Of a stretch of DNA of 35,554 bases, positions 1 through 7,449 are shown in pieces. The translations under genes and the position numbers were made by a program. Below the pieces are notes generated by a model. The model saw nothing but the letters and a program-made list of their open reading frames with translations. It made no database searches and had not been told where the DNA came from. The first letter of the stretch is position 1, and every line of letters starts with the position of its first letter. The stretch is from JBAXPV01 sp037132075 (GTDB lineage Bacteria > Bacteroidota > Bacteroidia > Bacteroidales > CAIXZF01): the NCBI GenBank assembly GCA_037132075.1, contig JBAXPV010000040.1:1-35554 (forward strand). The letters run 5' to 3'.

Positions 1-51
1 GCACTCGAAGGTAGCCCTGTAGATTTTCAGCTGCCTACAGCTGAACAGTAA
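1..51 (+). CDS. C-terminal tail of an unidentified gene (partial)
   Basis: Frame 1 is open from the first base to a TAA at 49-51 and encodes 16 residues ending LPTAEQ. The other two forward frames close at once. The codons look like those of neighbouring genes, so this is probably the 3' end of a plus-strand gene that starts outside the window and converges on the minus-strand operon beginning at 177. The fragment is too short to assign a family. Confidence 0.4.
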   Translation, partial: ALEGSPVDFQLPTAEQ

Positions 52-176
52 CAAATTTATTTTATAAAGATTCAACAGATTTCCCTGGTGTTCGATGGTG
101 TGCGTATGTCCCCTTTTATTGAAATTACTATTGATAATGCAATAATAGTTTATATGAAAGATATTAAATTTAACTA
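52..176. other. AT-rich convergent intergenic region
   Basis: This stretch separates the plus-strand gene tail from the 3' end of the minus-strand operon. It is AT-rich and has a weak inverted repeat (ACTATT/AATAGT around 127-149) that could act as a bidirectional terminator. There is no GC-rich stem with a clear U-run, so I do not call a terminator. Confidence 0.3.
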
Positions 177-809
177 TTATTTAATTAAGCTAAGTCCTTC
201 AAGCGCTGAGCTATCTCCAGGGCTCATCATCAGGCATTTTTGAAACAATACCTTGGCTTCGCGTAGCTTTCCCAGTTTGTAGTTGGTCCAGGCATACATG
301 ATGGCCGAATCATAATCGAAGGGAAAGAGGTTGACAACCTTTTCGAAATACTTCAGCGCATCGTTATAGTCGGCCTTATTATAGTAAATATATGCAAGAC
401 GGTAATTGGCGGTGGTATATTGCGGGTCAATGGCCAGGATTTCCAGGTATTTTTTAATCACCTGGTCCCAGTTTCCCAATGATGACTCCGGGTTGATAAA
501 CCCAAGCTTCGGCTCAATAGCGTATGGTTTCAACGCAATCGCTTTGTTGTAATAGCCGATAGATTCTGTATGTAAGCCTGATTGATAACATAGCCATCCC
601 AGGCGTATATTCAGCTCGTAGGAGTTCTCTTCATAGACCGCCTTAAGCACTTCAACAGCTTTTTTATGTTCTGTTTTTTTATCAAGCGCATAACTTTCAG
701 AAAAAGCCTGGATGAGTAATTTGTTGTCCTGGGCTTTGATTGTATTGACGATGAACAGTGTGAACAGAATAGCCACTGTGATACGGATATTGCTTTTTAG
801 AAATTCCAT
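177..809 (-). CDS. Secreted tetratricopeptide-repeat protein
   Basis: The 210-residue product starts with a signal peptide (basic start, hydrophobic segment, then IKAQ) and continues as TPR helix pairs. Repeat-like positions include LGWLCYQSG, YYNKAIALKP, ANYRLAYIYYNKADYNDALKYFEKV and AWTNYKLGKLREAKVLFQKCL. It is probably a periplasmic or membrane-associated scaffold, since TPRs bind other proteins. It is the last gene of the six-gene operon and its first 13 bases overlap the end of the TPR/beta-barrel gene. A strong AGGAGG site six bases upstream supports this start. The overlap suggests translational coupling, and the two TPR proteins may form one complex. No enzymatic motif is visible. Confidence 0.85.
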   Translation of the reverse strand: MEFLKSNIRITVAILFTLFIVNTIKAQDNKLLIQAFSESYALDKKTEHKKAVEVLKAVYEENSYELNIRLGWLCYQSGLHTESIGYYNKAIALKPYAIEPKLGFINPESSLGNWDQVIKKYLEILAIDPQYTTANYRLAYIYYNKADYNDALKYFEKVVNLFPFDYDSAIMYAWTNYKLGKLREAKVLFQKCLMMSPGDSSALEGLSLIK

Positions 810-2278
810 GTAATACCTCCTATGATATTTTGGTTTTTATATTTTCTGTTTGTTATTACGTAATTTGATGCATCAGTATACTGAAGTGTCTGACTCTCTT
901 TTCTATATTGAATATACATCAACGACAACATTAAGTGATTTATTGGGAATCCAAGGATGGCAATTTCATCACGACCCCGGATATGATCAGGGATATTGTA
1001 TGCGATAAATCCATTGTTGTATGAATAATTGGTCATATTCCCCAGGCTGGTGTTTGCTTCAATCCATAGAACGGGTAGCACTTTAATCCCGAGGGACTGC
1101 TTAAAGACAAATTGGGATGTTGTTGCTTTAACAGGATTGGTGCTGTATTGTTCAAAAGCAGGTGTTTCACTTTGAAACCAGGAAACTCCGCTAAACCCAT
1201 ATAAACGTTGATTTCCAAAAGGATCGTAAGAAACTGATATTCCAAGAATTTTCTGTTTCAGGTCGTTGAGGTCAGAAATGCTTCCATAGGCCTGTATATT
1301 AAAGATCCCCAAGGTTTTACCTACCGCTAGTGACAGGACATAATTGCTGTAGTTCTGCTTGTATTTTGGATATTGATAGGAATAGGTATACCTCAGGCTT
1401 TGCAAGGTGTCGAAGCCGGGATTGGCCCAATACCAGGTAGTATCCCATTGAAATTCAAATCGAAAACTCTCAGCCTTTGCAGAAATGTAATGAAAAGCCG
1501 GGATGATTGTCCAGCCTCTACCAGGACAAATCTCTGCCCGTGCATAATATTCATTCTGACGAAAATGATAAAAGCCTGAAGTGTCAATCAATGTGTTAAC
1601 AGAATCAAAAGTGTTGAATTGAATATCCTTGCGAAAAGTAATGTCCATATTGGAAAAGCCCTGGTAAAGCGACATCCAATTATTCAACCTAAGATTAATT
1701 CCCAGGTGACTGTATTTACTCTGATCATACAGGCTTTTTTCTCCGTAAATCTTTCCGGGACCAATCAACAGATCTTTATCATTAACCTTTAAATTATCAG
1801 AAAAAGAGGGGCCAGTTTCAAAATTCAGGCTTTCAACAAATTTGGGTTTCCGGATTTTTGCTTCTGCTCGTTGTTCAGGTGTCAATTGTAAGGCAATTCG
1901 ATCAGCCTCAGCATTTCTGCCAGTGTATAAATAAGCCCAGTATAGGTATTGGAGGGAATACTGATCGCCGGAATTCAGTTGGACAGCCTTCTCGAATGAA
2001 GATGCAGATTTCCTGTAATTTCCTTTCTGAAACCAGGCAGTTCCCAAACGAGCATGAAGATAATAGTAGTCGAAACCGCTTTTCAGTGCCTCCCGGTTGA
2101 ATTTGATGAGGGAGTCCCATTTTTGCTCGGTATACAAACGGTAAGAGATTTCGTCGGTTTCCCTGAAATTCCGTTCCTGGGCTTCTGCCTTAATGTATGC
2201 AATACACACCATAAAGATCCCCAAAGATATCTGCAGTATATGGTTCTTGATTGTGAACATAATTCGCCAATTTCGCAT
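797..2278 (-). CDS. TPR plus outer-membrane beta-barrel protein (YaiO-like layout)
   Basis: This 493-residue protein has a signal peptide ending near AEAQ (about residue 34), a TPR region (about 45-145, with YLHARLGTAWFQKGNYRKSASSFEKAVQLN-type spacing) and a long C-terminal part of alternating aromatic and polar beta strands. It ends in an aromatic residue (GGITWNF), as outer-membrane barrels do. The periplasmic TPR followed by barrel resembles the YaiO family, but that match is from layout only. The ATG at 2278 lies three bases after the stop of the transporter/peptidase gene. An in-frame ATG at 2260 would give a more typical signal peptide. In its operon it would be the outer-membrane component. 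Confidence 0.8.
   Translation of the reverse strand: MRNWRIMFTIKNHILQISLGIFMVCIAYIKAEAQERNFRETDEISYRLYTEQKWDSLIKFNREALKSGFDYYYLHARLGTAWFQKGNYRKSASSFEKAVQLNSGDQYSLQYLYWAYLYTGRNAEADRIALQLTPEQRAEAKIRKPKFVESLNFETGPSFSDNLKVNDKDLLIGPGKIYGEKSLYDQSKYSHLGINLRLNNWMSLYQGFSNMDITFRKDIQFNTFDSVNTLIDTSGFYHFRQNEYYARAEICPGRGWTIIPAFHYISAKAESFRFEFQWDTTWYWANPGFDTLQSLRYTYSYQYPKYKQNYSNYVLSLAVGKTLGIFNIQAYGSISDLNDLKQKILGISVSYDPFGNQRLYGFSGVSWFQSETPAFEQYSTNPVKATTSQFVFKQSLGIKVLPVLWIEANTSLGNMTNYSYNNGFIAYNIPDHIRGRDEIAILGFPINHLMLSLMYIQYRKESQTLQYTDASNYVITNRKYKNQNIIGGITWNF
816..821 (-). promoter_or_regulatory. Strong Shine-Dalgarno site
   Basis: The minus strand reads AGGAGG here, six bases before the ATG at 809. Such a perfect site is rare in this window and fixes the start of the terminal TPR gene, although that start lies inside the coding sequence of the preceding gene. 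Confidence 0.75.
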
Positions 2279-2281
2279 AGC

Positions 2282-4489
2282 CTATTTTTCAGGGACCTGT
2301 TTTACTTCTATCCGTTCTTTATGATTAAGAATTGTAAACCCGGAGATTATGTCATCGGAGATTTGAATCTCAAAACAAATTTTCTTCACAACAAATTTCC
2401 CCAATCGCGTTTCCACCTGTGACTGTAATTGAATCCTGCTTTTGTCCAGTCCTTCGTCCAGATTGAGATATGTAAGCTTAAAATCATTGTATACAAAACG
2501 GAAGAATGGTGCAACAAAGTCCTGCAACACCAGCAATGCCTTGTTTGTCAATTCGTAAGGTGGCATAGAGTCATTGACTTGCATTCCCTTGTAAAAGCCG
2601 AGTAATAATTTAAAATGCGCAAGGTAAAAAGTGAAGAGCAATGAACGGCGATTCCCTTCAAAATGAGTGAAATAAAAGACACTGCCATCATTTTTGAAAT
2701 AGGCTTTGGAGCGTGAAGTATGACTATAAATAAAGGTGTTGTTTAAGATATCCGTCTGAATCTCCCATTCGAATTTCTGACCTTTCCGGCTTTCAGGACT
2801 CACAACCTCAAAACGAAGTTTTTGTCCTGGCATGAAATTAAAAGTTTTGACAAGTGTACTGTCATGGCTCAGGTTGCTGACCACCTGGTCTTTTTTTGGC
2901 TTGTGATAGGATTTAAAACTAAAGTTTCCCTTCTCATGAAGCATGTAAATTCCCAAAGGATAGTCAAGCGTCTTCGATCCAATATGTGGCGTCGCCTGGA
3001 GTTGAAAATGAATATGAGGTTGGGGTGAACGACCCGAATTCCCGGCACTGGCAAGCACGGCTCCACGGTATACGAAATCACCCTTATTGACTTTCAGACT
3101 ATACTGTTTGAGATGTGAAATTTTAGAATAAAGACCTTCTGTATGTTTGATAATGATTGTGTTTCCCCAATTCTGACTGGTGTTTACTTCACCGATGGCA
3201 TTGTCTTCCACGTGATCAACAACTTCGATCACCCAACCATCTGCAGGGGCAAGTATGGGTTTGTCAAAACAATAATAATCTTCCAGCTTCGTCCCCGAAT
3301 CTGCAAATGGCCTGTTGTTTTCATCATAAATCTCAAAATCCCATGCATGCCGCCAGTCAGCCTGATGGGTATGCTCCCCGTCATGAGCCTGTGTCACAAC
3401 CCATTCCCCGAAAAACGGAAGGAAAATCGGGAAATATCCGGTGTTCTTAAACCTTGATTTGTTGTTGGTCTGGGTATACAGGTTTTTTTCAGGAGAATAT
3501 TGCTGGAAAAGTACCAATTCAGGTTTTAATACTGACTTTTCTCTGAACTTCATGACATACAAGAAAATGATCACGACCACATTAAACGGCAGCGCAAAGA
3601 TTGACAGTTGGTAGACACTGAGTAAAACACTTGTGCTGGTAATCAGAAATGAAGTCAGCGGCGTAAGTAAGATAACCCACAAAAAGGAATAGCGGGAGGC
3701 AACAACGAAAAATCCACCCAAAGCAATGGCTGATAAAATAAAATTAAAGCCTATATAAGAATAATTCAGTTGGTTAAAGTCTAAACCAACAAAATGGTAA
3801 TATAAAAAAGCTGAGTAAAAGCCTGTAAGTGACAAGAGGAAGGCAATCCTGGAATGAATCAACAAGCCAATGGTGATTAAAAGACCCGGAAACAAATGAT
3901 ATTGAAAAAAGATAGCTCCCATTGACCGAAAGTAGATTCCCAGCGACCAGGGAAGGTCTAAGTCATTAAACATGTTGTAAATGTTGACCATCGTCTGTCC
4001 GCCCATAGCATACATCTCATTAAGTTGGTAAATCCCTCTTTCAGAGACCAATAACTGTGTAAATTGACGTGATGAGAGGGTGACCATCCAAAAGGCGAAC
4101 AAGAATGGAAGACTTAAATAGGGTAAGGCATATTTTCCGATTACTCCTTCCAGGGTAATTGTAATGAACAAAGTCGTCAAGGACGCAAATCCAAGGACCA
4201 GGAAAAACTCCGGGCTAGGCTGAAAAAACAGACCCAATCCCAGGCCAACAAGCAAAGAGTTAAATCCATAATATCCTGCCCTGATGTTGTGACGGTTAAA
4301 GCCGATGAGATACGCCAGTATGTTAGAGATAAGTACGCTGATTAAACCGCTTACACCGGCCCACAAGTCAAAAAAGGAGACCATCATCAGCAACAAGCCA
4401 AATACCAGGTTGTTGCTGAAATAGATCTGCGTATAGCTATTAACAATGCTATAAAAGAAATGTGGGTACAGTTTATTAAGCTTTTGCAT
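2282..4489 (-). CDS. Urea-transporter-like membrane domain fused to M23 metallopeptidase
   Basis: The first 325 or so residues are about ten hydrophobic segments. They include a stretch (GYYGFNSLLVGLGLGLFF) very like the urea transporter (UT/SLC14) signature, with a second UT-like half around YIGFNFILSAIALGG. After a short linker comes a LytM/M23 endopeptidase domain with HAWDFE near residue 381 and HIHFQ near 493, the expected Zn-binding His/Asp and HxH positions. About 230 C-terminal residues are unassigned beta-rich sequence. The reading frame extends upstream to a TTG at 4513, but the ATG at 4489 is more likely. M23 enzymes usually cut peptidoglycan peptides, while degenerate ones act as activators. 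UT domains form passive urea channels. The pairing in one chain, downstream of a decarboxylase, suggests coupled transport and processing; that function is inferred. Confidence 0.82.
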   Translation of the reverse strand: MQKLNKLYPHFFYSIVNSYTQIYFSNNLVFGLLLMMVSFFDLWAGVSGLISVLISNILAYLIGFNRHNIRAGYYGFNSLLVGLGLGLFFQPSPEFFLVLGFASLTTLFITITLEGVIGKYALPYLSLPFLFAFWMVTLSSRQFTQLLVSERGIYQLNEMYAMGGQTMVNIYNMFNDLDLPWSLGIYFRSMGAIFFQYHLFPGLLITIGLLIHSRIAFLLSLTGFYSAFLYYHFVGLDFNQLNYSYIGFNFILSAIALGGFFVVASRYSFLWVILLTPLTSFLITSTSVLLSVYQLSIFALPFNVVVIIFLYVMKFREKSVLKPELVLFQQYSPEKNLYTQTNNKSRFKNTGYFPIFLPFFGEWVVTQAHDGEHTHQADWRHAWDFEIYDENNRPFADSGTKLEDYYCFDKPILAPADGWVIEVVDHVEDNAIGEVNTSQNWGNTIIIKHTEGLYSKISHLKQYSLKVNKGDFVYRGAVLASAGNSGRSPQPHIHFQLQATPHIGSKTLDYPLGIYMLHEKGNFSFKSYHKPKKDQVVSNLSHDSTLVKTFNFMPGQKLRFEVVSPESRKGQKFEWEIQTDILNNTFIYSHTSRSKAYFKNDGSVFYFTHFEGNRRSLLFTFYLAHFKLLLGFYKGMQVNDSMPPYELTNKALLVLQDFVAPFFRFVYNDFKLTYLNLDEGLDKSRIQLQSQVETRLGKFVVKKICFEIQISDDIISGFTILNHKERIEVKQVPEK

Positions 4490-4521
4490 CGACAAATTTT
4501 TACAATTGGGCAAAACCAGGT

Positions 4522-5898
4522 CTAAAGATCAAATTCCTTTAAATGATCAGGTTTTCTTTCAAGATTCGTCAACGATTCCATGGTCTCATGCTGACGGATC
4601 AGGTGTACTTTCCTTTCAGTATCGATCATCACCACATTGGGTCTGAGTGTAATAAATTGCATCCATTGGGTCATATTATAGGCACCTACACTGTGAATCA
4701 CAAATTTGTCGCCTTTGTTAAGCAGGGGCAGGCTAACATTGTCGCGAATCACGTCGATATTCATGCACAAAGGACCATATAACATCGTGTCTTCTGCATA
4801 TTGTGTAAAGGCTTGGGCAGGAGTGATCTTATGCTCATACCAGAATGCAGTAAAAAGGATGTTCACCCCAACATCAATGATCGTGATCCGTTTGCCCTGC
4901 GAAGTTCTTTTGTTGGCAATGACACTTCCAGCCAGGTAGGCTGCGTCATCAATCAAAGCACGTCCGGTTTCCAGGATCAGCAGTGGCATCTCATCGCGGC
5001 TAAAATTGGCATTTAGCAGGCTGGTGGTTATGGCTTCAGCAAATTCGTTGAATCCTGGATTGGTGTCCTGACCAGGGAGATAGGAGCCTCTGAGTGTGTT
5101 TTTGGAAGCAAAACCACCACCCATGTCGATATACCTGATGGCATGGTTAAACTTTTGTTGAATATTGATCGCAAGATCGGCAAGCTTCGAAGCGGCAACG
5201 CCATAGGCAGCAGGTGTCAGCATAAATGTCCCGATATGGGTATGAAGTCCCATCAGGTCAAGCTTGCCATTGCGAAGTATTTTATTGACGGCATCCCAAG
5301 CCTGCCCGTTTTCATAATTGAAGCCAAAACGGTCCCACATCGGGTAAATCCCCGTATCCATGTTAACACGGATAGCCACTTTTGGCCTAATGTTCAGTCG
5401 TTCGGCCAATTCCATGATGAGGTAGAGTTCGTCGAGATGATCGATATGAATCAGAGACTCATTCTTGATCGCCTGAACCAGGTCAGCCTCGATTTTATCA
5501 GGCCCGTTAAAAATGATTTTATTTCCGGGAACTCCATTGTTTAAGGCTTTGTTGTATTCGAAACCTGAAACAACTTCTGCCCACGAACCTTCCTGGTGAA
5601 AGACGTTACAGACTGCATCAAGGTAATTTGTCTTATACGACCAGGCAAACTGTACCTTCGGATAGCGCGTGGTAAAGGCTTTTCGGGCTTTCTGGTAAGT
5701 GCTGCGTATCGTTTGCTCTGAGATCACAAACAGGGGAGAGCCATATTGGTCCATGAGATCACTCACAGCTACTCCATCGATATGTGTCATTGGCATATAT
5801 TCAGTTCTGACGCCAAATTTGTTGGGAATCCCGCCTTCAAGCCGCGTGATGACAGGACGTTCGTATGCTTTCTTTTCTCCTTTTATTATAGGGTTCAT
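4522..5898 (-). CDS. PLP-dependent group IV decarboxylase (DAP/ornithine decarboxylase-like)
   Basis: The 458 residues match the alanine-racemase-fold decarboxylases that include LysA and ornithine, arginine and carboxynorspermidine decarboxylases. The PLP lysine is in SYKTN (Lys89). GLHTHIG (His219, His221), the glycine-rich phosphate loop DMGGGF (258-263), ETGRA (310-314), a catalytic-type Cys in YGPLC (Cys378) and GAYNM (405-409) are all present. In LysA the cysteine motif reads CESxD; here it is CMNID, so the Glu-Ser part associated with DAP recognition is missing. A substrate other than meso-DAP is likely. About 45 residues precede the usual start of the fold. AAGGA upstream of the ATG supports the start, and the transporter/peptidase gene follows after a short gap. 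Confidence 0.85.
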   Translation of the reverse strand: MNPIIKGEKKAYERPVITRLEGGIPNKFGVRTEYMPMTHIDGVAVSDLMDQYGSPLFVISEQTIRSTYQKARKAFTTRYPKVQFAWSYKTNYLDAVCNVFHQEGSWAEVVSGFEYNKALNNGVPGNKIIFNGPDKIEADLVQAIKNESLIHIDHLDELYLIMELAERLNIRPKVAIRVNMDTGIYPMWDRFGFNYENGQAWDAVNKILRNGKLDLMGLHTHIGTFMLTPAAYGVAASKLADLAINIQQKFNHAIRYIDMGGGFASKNTLRGSYLPGQDTNPGFNEFAEAITTSLLNANFSRDEMPLLILETGRALIDDAAYLAGSVIANKRTSQGKRITIIDVGVNILFTAFWYEHKITPAQAFTQYAEDTMLYGPLCMNIDVIRDNVSLPLLNKGDKFVIHSVGAYNMTQWMQFITLRPNVVMIDTERKVHLIRQHETMESLTNLERKPDHLKEFDL

Positions 5899-5953
5899 CA
5901 GTCTTCCTTAAGATTAAAATGTTTGAATTGTTGTATTGTTTGTGCAGTCACAT

Positions 5954-6997
5954 TTATAATTCACCATGTATGGAGATCTTTTCAAAATCAGACCGGTCCA
6001 CAATCATGTCATAGGAATAGCGAATAAACATCTTACCTATTTCATAACTGTCAAAGGGAATTACTTCATTGCCAAGGGCAAGGTTTACCAGGGCTTCAGG
6101 AATGTTCTGTCCAACCCCTACAGCCAGGTATATCCAGGCCGGAATGCGGGGGTTTATCTCCAGGATATAAAATTCGTTGTCCTGTGCTTTGATAAGTTCC
6201 AGCTCAAAGGCACCACGCCACTGAGTCTGCTGGATGAATTTCTTCGTAAGCGCCATAATTTTATTGTCATCAACAGTAATGCCACCCCAGGCTTTCCCTT
6301 TGTCGGTGATGTACTGCTTTCTCATGGCAACTGCTGCAATGGTATTGCCTTTCCCATCACCCAGGCCAGTCACATTGAACTCAGTCCCTTCAACATATTT
6401 CTGGATGATAATCGGCAATCCCCATTTCCCGGCAATTTTGTTGAAATAGTTCTTGGCCTGTTCTGCATCATAGGCAATGCCTGCATCATAGAACTTCCCC
6501 TTGACCACGATAGGATAGCCAAATTCACTCCCAAGATTGGGGATGTCATACGTTGAATTGATTGCTTTGCCTTCAGGGACATTTAGTCCATATCGCTCCC
6601 CAAAATCACTAAGATTGAATTTCTGCCGCTCTTCAAACTGTTCAATGGTTGGGAGAAAGGTGTGGATGCCCATGTTTTTCAAACGGCCTTCAAGCTTCAT
6701 GAACGAAAAAAGTTCTGCATCGAAATTCGGGATGATTACGTCGAGATGTTCCTGTTCATGAATGTATTCCAAACGCTGCATCAGGATGTCCATTCCAGTG
6801 GAAGGGTAGGGGATCATATACGTTTTGTCGACCAGGTCGTGCATATAAATACCCGGTTCCAGCGACTCATAGGCAAATCCAATGATCCTGACATCGAATG
6901 ACTTAGCCTCTCTCAAGGCACGGATCACAGAGATTCCCGGCCCTGGACTGTCGATCGCATTTAAAGCAGTAACCCCGATTGTGAGCTTAAGCTTCAT
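5954..6997 (-). CDS. ATP-grasp ligase
   Basis: The 347-residue protein has the ATP-grasp layout: an N-terminal pre-ATP-grasp domain (ALNAIDSPGPG, residues 11-21), the lysine strand YPIVVKGK (161-168), the hinge IIIQKYVEG, an acidic FELEL strand (264-268) and the Mg-binding EINPR motif (Glu280, Asn282, Arg284). ATP-grasp enzymes activate a carboxylate as acyl phosphate and join it to an amine or thiol. The N-terminal style is like carbamoyl-phosphate-synthase-related and amino-acid ligases, so the substrate cannot be named. Its start overlaps the end of the PqqD-like gene by 11 bases, which implies coupled expression and probably a physical partnership. It is followed 55 bases later by the decarboxylase. 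Confidence 0.87.
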   Translation of the reverse strand: MKLKLTIGVTALNAIDSPGPGISVIRALREAKSFDVRIIGFAYESLEPGIYMHDLVDKTYMIPYPSTGMDILMQRLEYIHEQEHLDVIIPNFDAELFSFMKLEGRLKNMGIHTFLPTIEQFEERQKFNLSDFGERYGLNVPEGKAINSTYDIPNLGSEFGYPIVVKGKFYDAGIAYDAEQAKNYFNKIAGKWGLPIIIQKYVEGTEFNVTGLGDGKGNTIAAVAMRKQYITDKGKAWGGITVDDNKIMALTKKFIQQTQWRGAFELELIKAQDNEFYILEINPRIPAWIYLAVGVGQNIPEALVNLALGNEVIPFDSYEIGKMFIRYSYDMIVDRSDFEKISIHGEL

Positions 6998-7244
6998 GAG
7001 TCTCCCTTTCGATTAAGTTATTGAACTCTAATTGTTTGATGAAATCAAAATAGTCCTTCTCGAAGGTAGTTTCGTCAGTCTTATAGTTAATAAGCATTTC
7101 CCTGGAGATTTCTTCAAAATGCTTGTCTTCATTGATCATGTGGATCATCTCAATGCCAATTGGATTCACTGAAAAGCTCTCACCCGTTGCAGGGTTGAAC
7201 ACAAAACCTGATTCACTGATCGCAATATTTGATTTTAATTTCAT
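6987..7244 (-). CDS. PqqD-like small protein (RiPP recognition element fold)
   Basis: The 85 residues have the PqqD pattern: short N-terminal beta strands (NIAISESGFVFNPATGESFSVN), then helices (PIGIEMIHMINEDKHFEEISREM and a terminal FDFIKQLEFNNLIE). PqqD-family proteins bind leader peptides and present them to modifying enzymes, while relatives in ATP-grasp operons are proposed peptide or amino-acid chaperones. It is the first gene of the operon, about 23 bases after a predicted transcription start, and overlaps the ATP-grasp gene. No precursor-peptide gene is visible nearby, so the client is unknown. Confidence 0.78.
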   Translation of the reverse strand: MKLKSNIAISESGFVFNPATGESFSVNPIGIEMIHMINEDKHFEEISREMLINYKTDETTFEKDYFDFIKQLEFNNLIERETHEA

Positions 7245-7272
7245 TATTTCCGCTTTTATTAATGCTAAACGA

Positions 7273-7303
7273 CAAAAGTAGGTTTTTGAATACCTTCTTC
7301 AAA
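7273..7303 (-). promoter_or_regulatory. Bacteroidota-type promoter for the PqqD/ATP-grasp operon
   Basis: On the minus strand, TTTG (7300-7303) is followed after exactly 19 bases by TACTTTTG (7273-7280), a full match to the Bacteroidota -33/-7 consensus TTTG...TAnnTTTG. Transcription would start near 7267, leaving a leader of roughly 22 bases before the PqqD-like start at 7244. Confidence 0.7.
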
Positions 7304-7370
7304 AATACTTTCACCCAGAATAGTAAAATTAATCAACTAACAGCGCTTTTTTATCACCCGCTATTTATTG

Positions 7371-7378
7371 TAATTTTG
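7371..7378 (+). promoter_or_regulatory. Putative -7 element for the acyltransferase/cyclophilin pair
   Basis: TAATTTTG matches TAnnTTTG. The -33 position holds only a T-run (about 7347-7352), so this is half a promoter. The leader to the TTG start would be about 65 bases. It lies back to back with the operon promoter at 7273-7303. Confidence 0.4.
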
Positions 7379-7449
7379 AGACGCTGATTTTATATTCTAA
7401 TTGTATCCATGAATATTACCGTTTATAAACACTATTTATTTTCTGAGAT

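Noticed and set aside
2822..3457. Plus-strand open frames opposite the UT/M23 gene
   Set aside because: They lie antisense to a strongly supported coding sequence, have odd composition and match no recognisable domain.
5143..6556. Long plus-strand open frames opposite the decarboxylase and ATP-grasp genes
   Set aside because: Up to 196 residues but antisense to genes with clear catalytic motifs, with no signal, start site or domain of their own.
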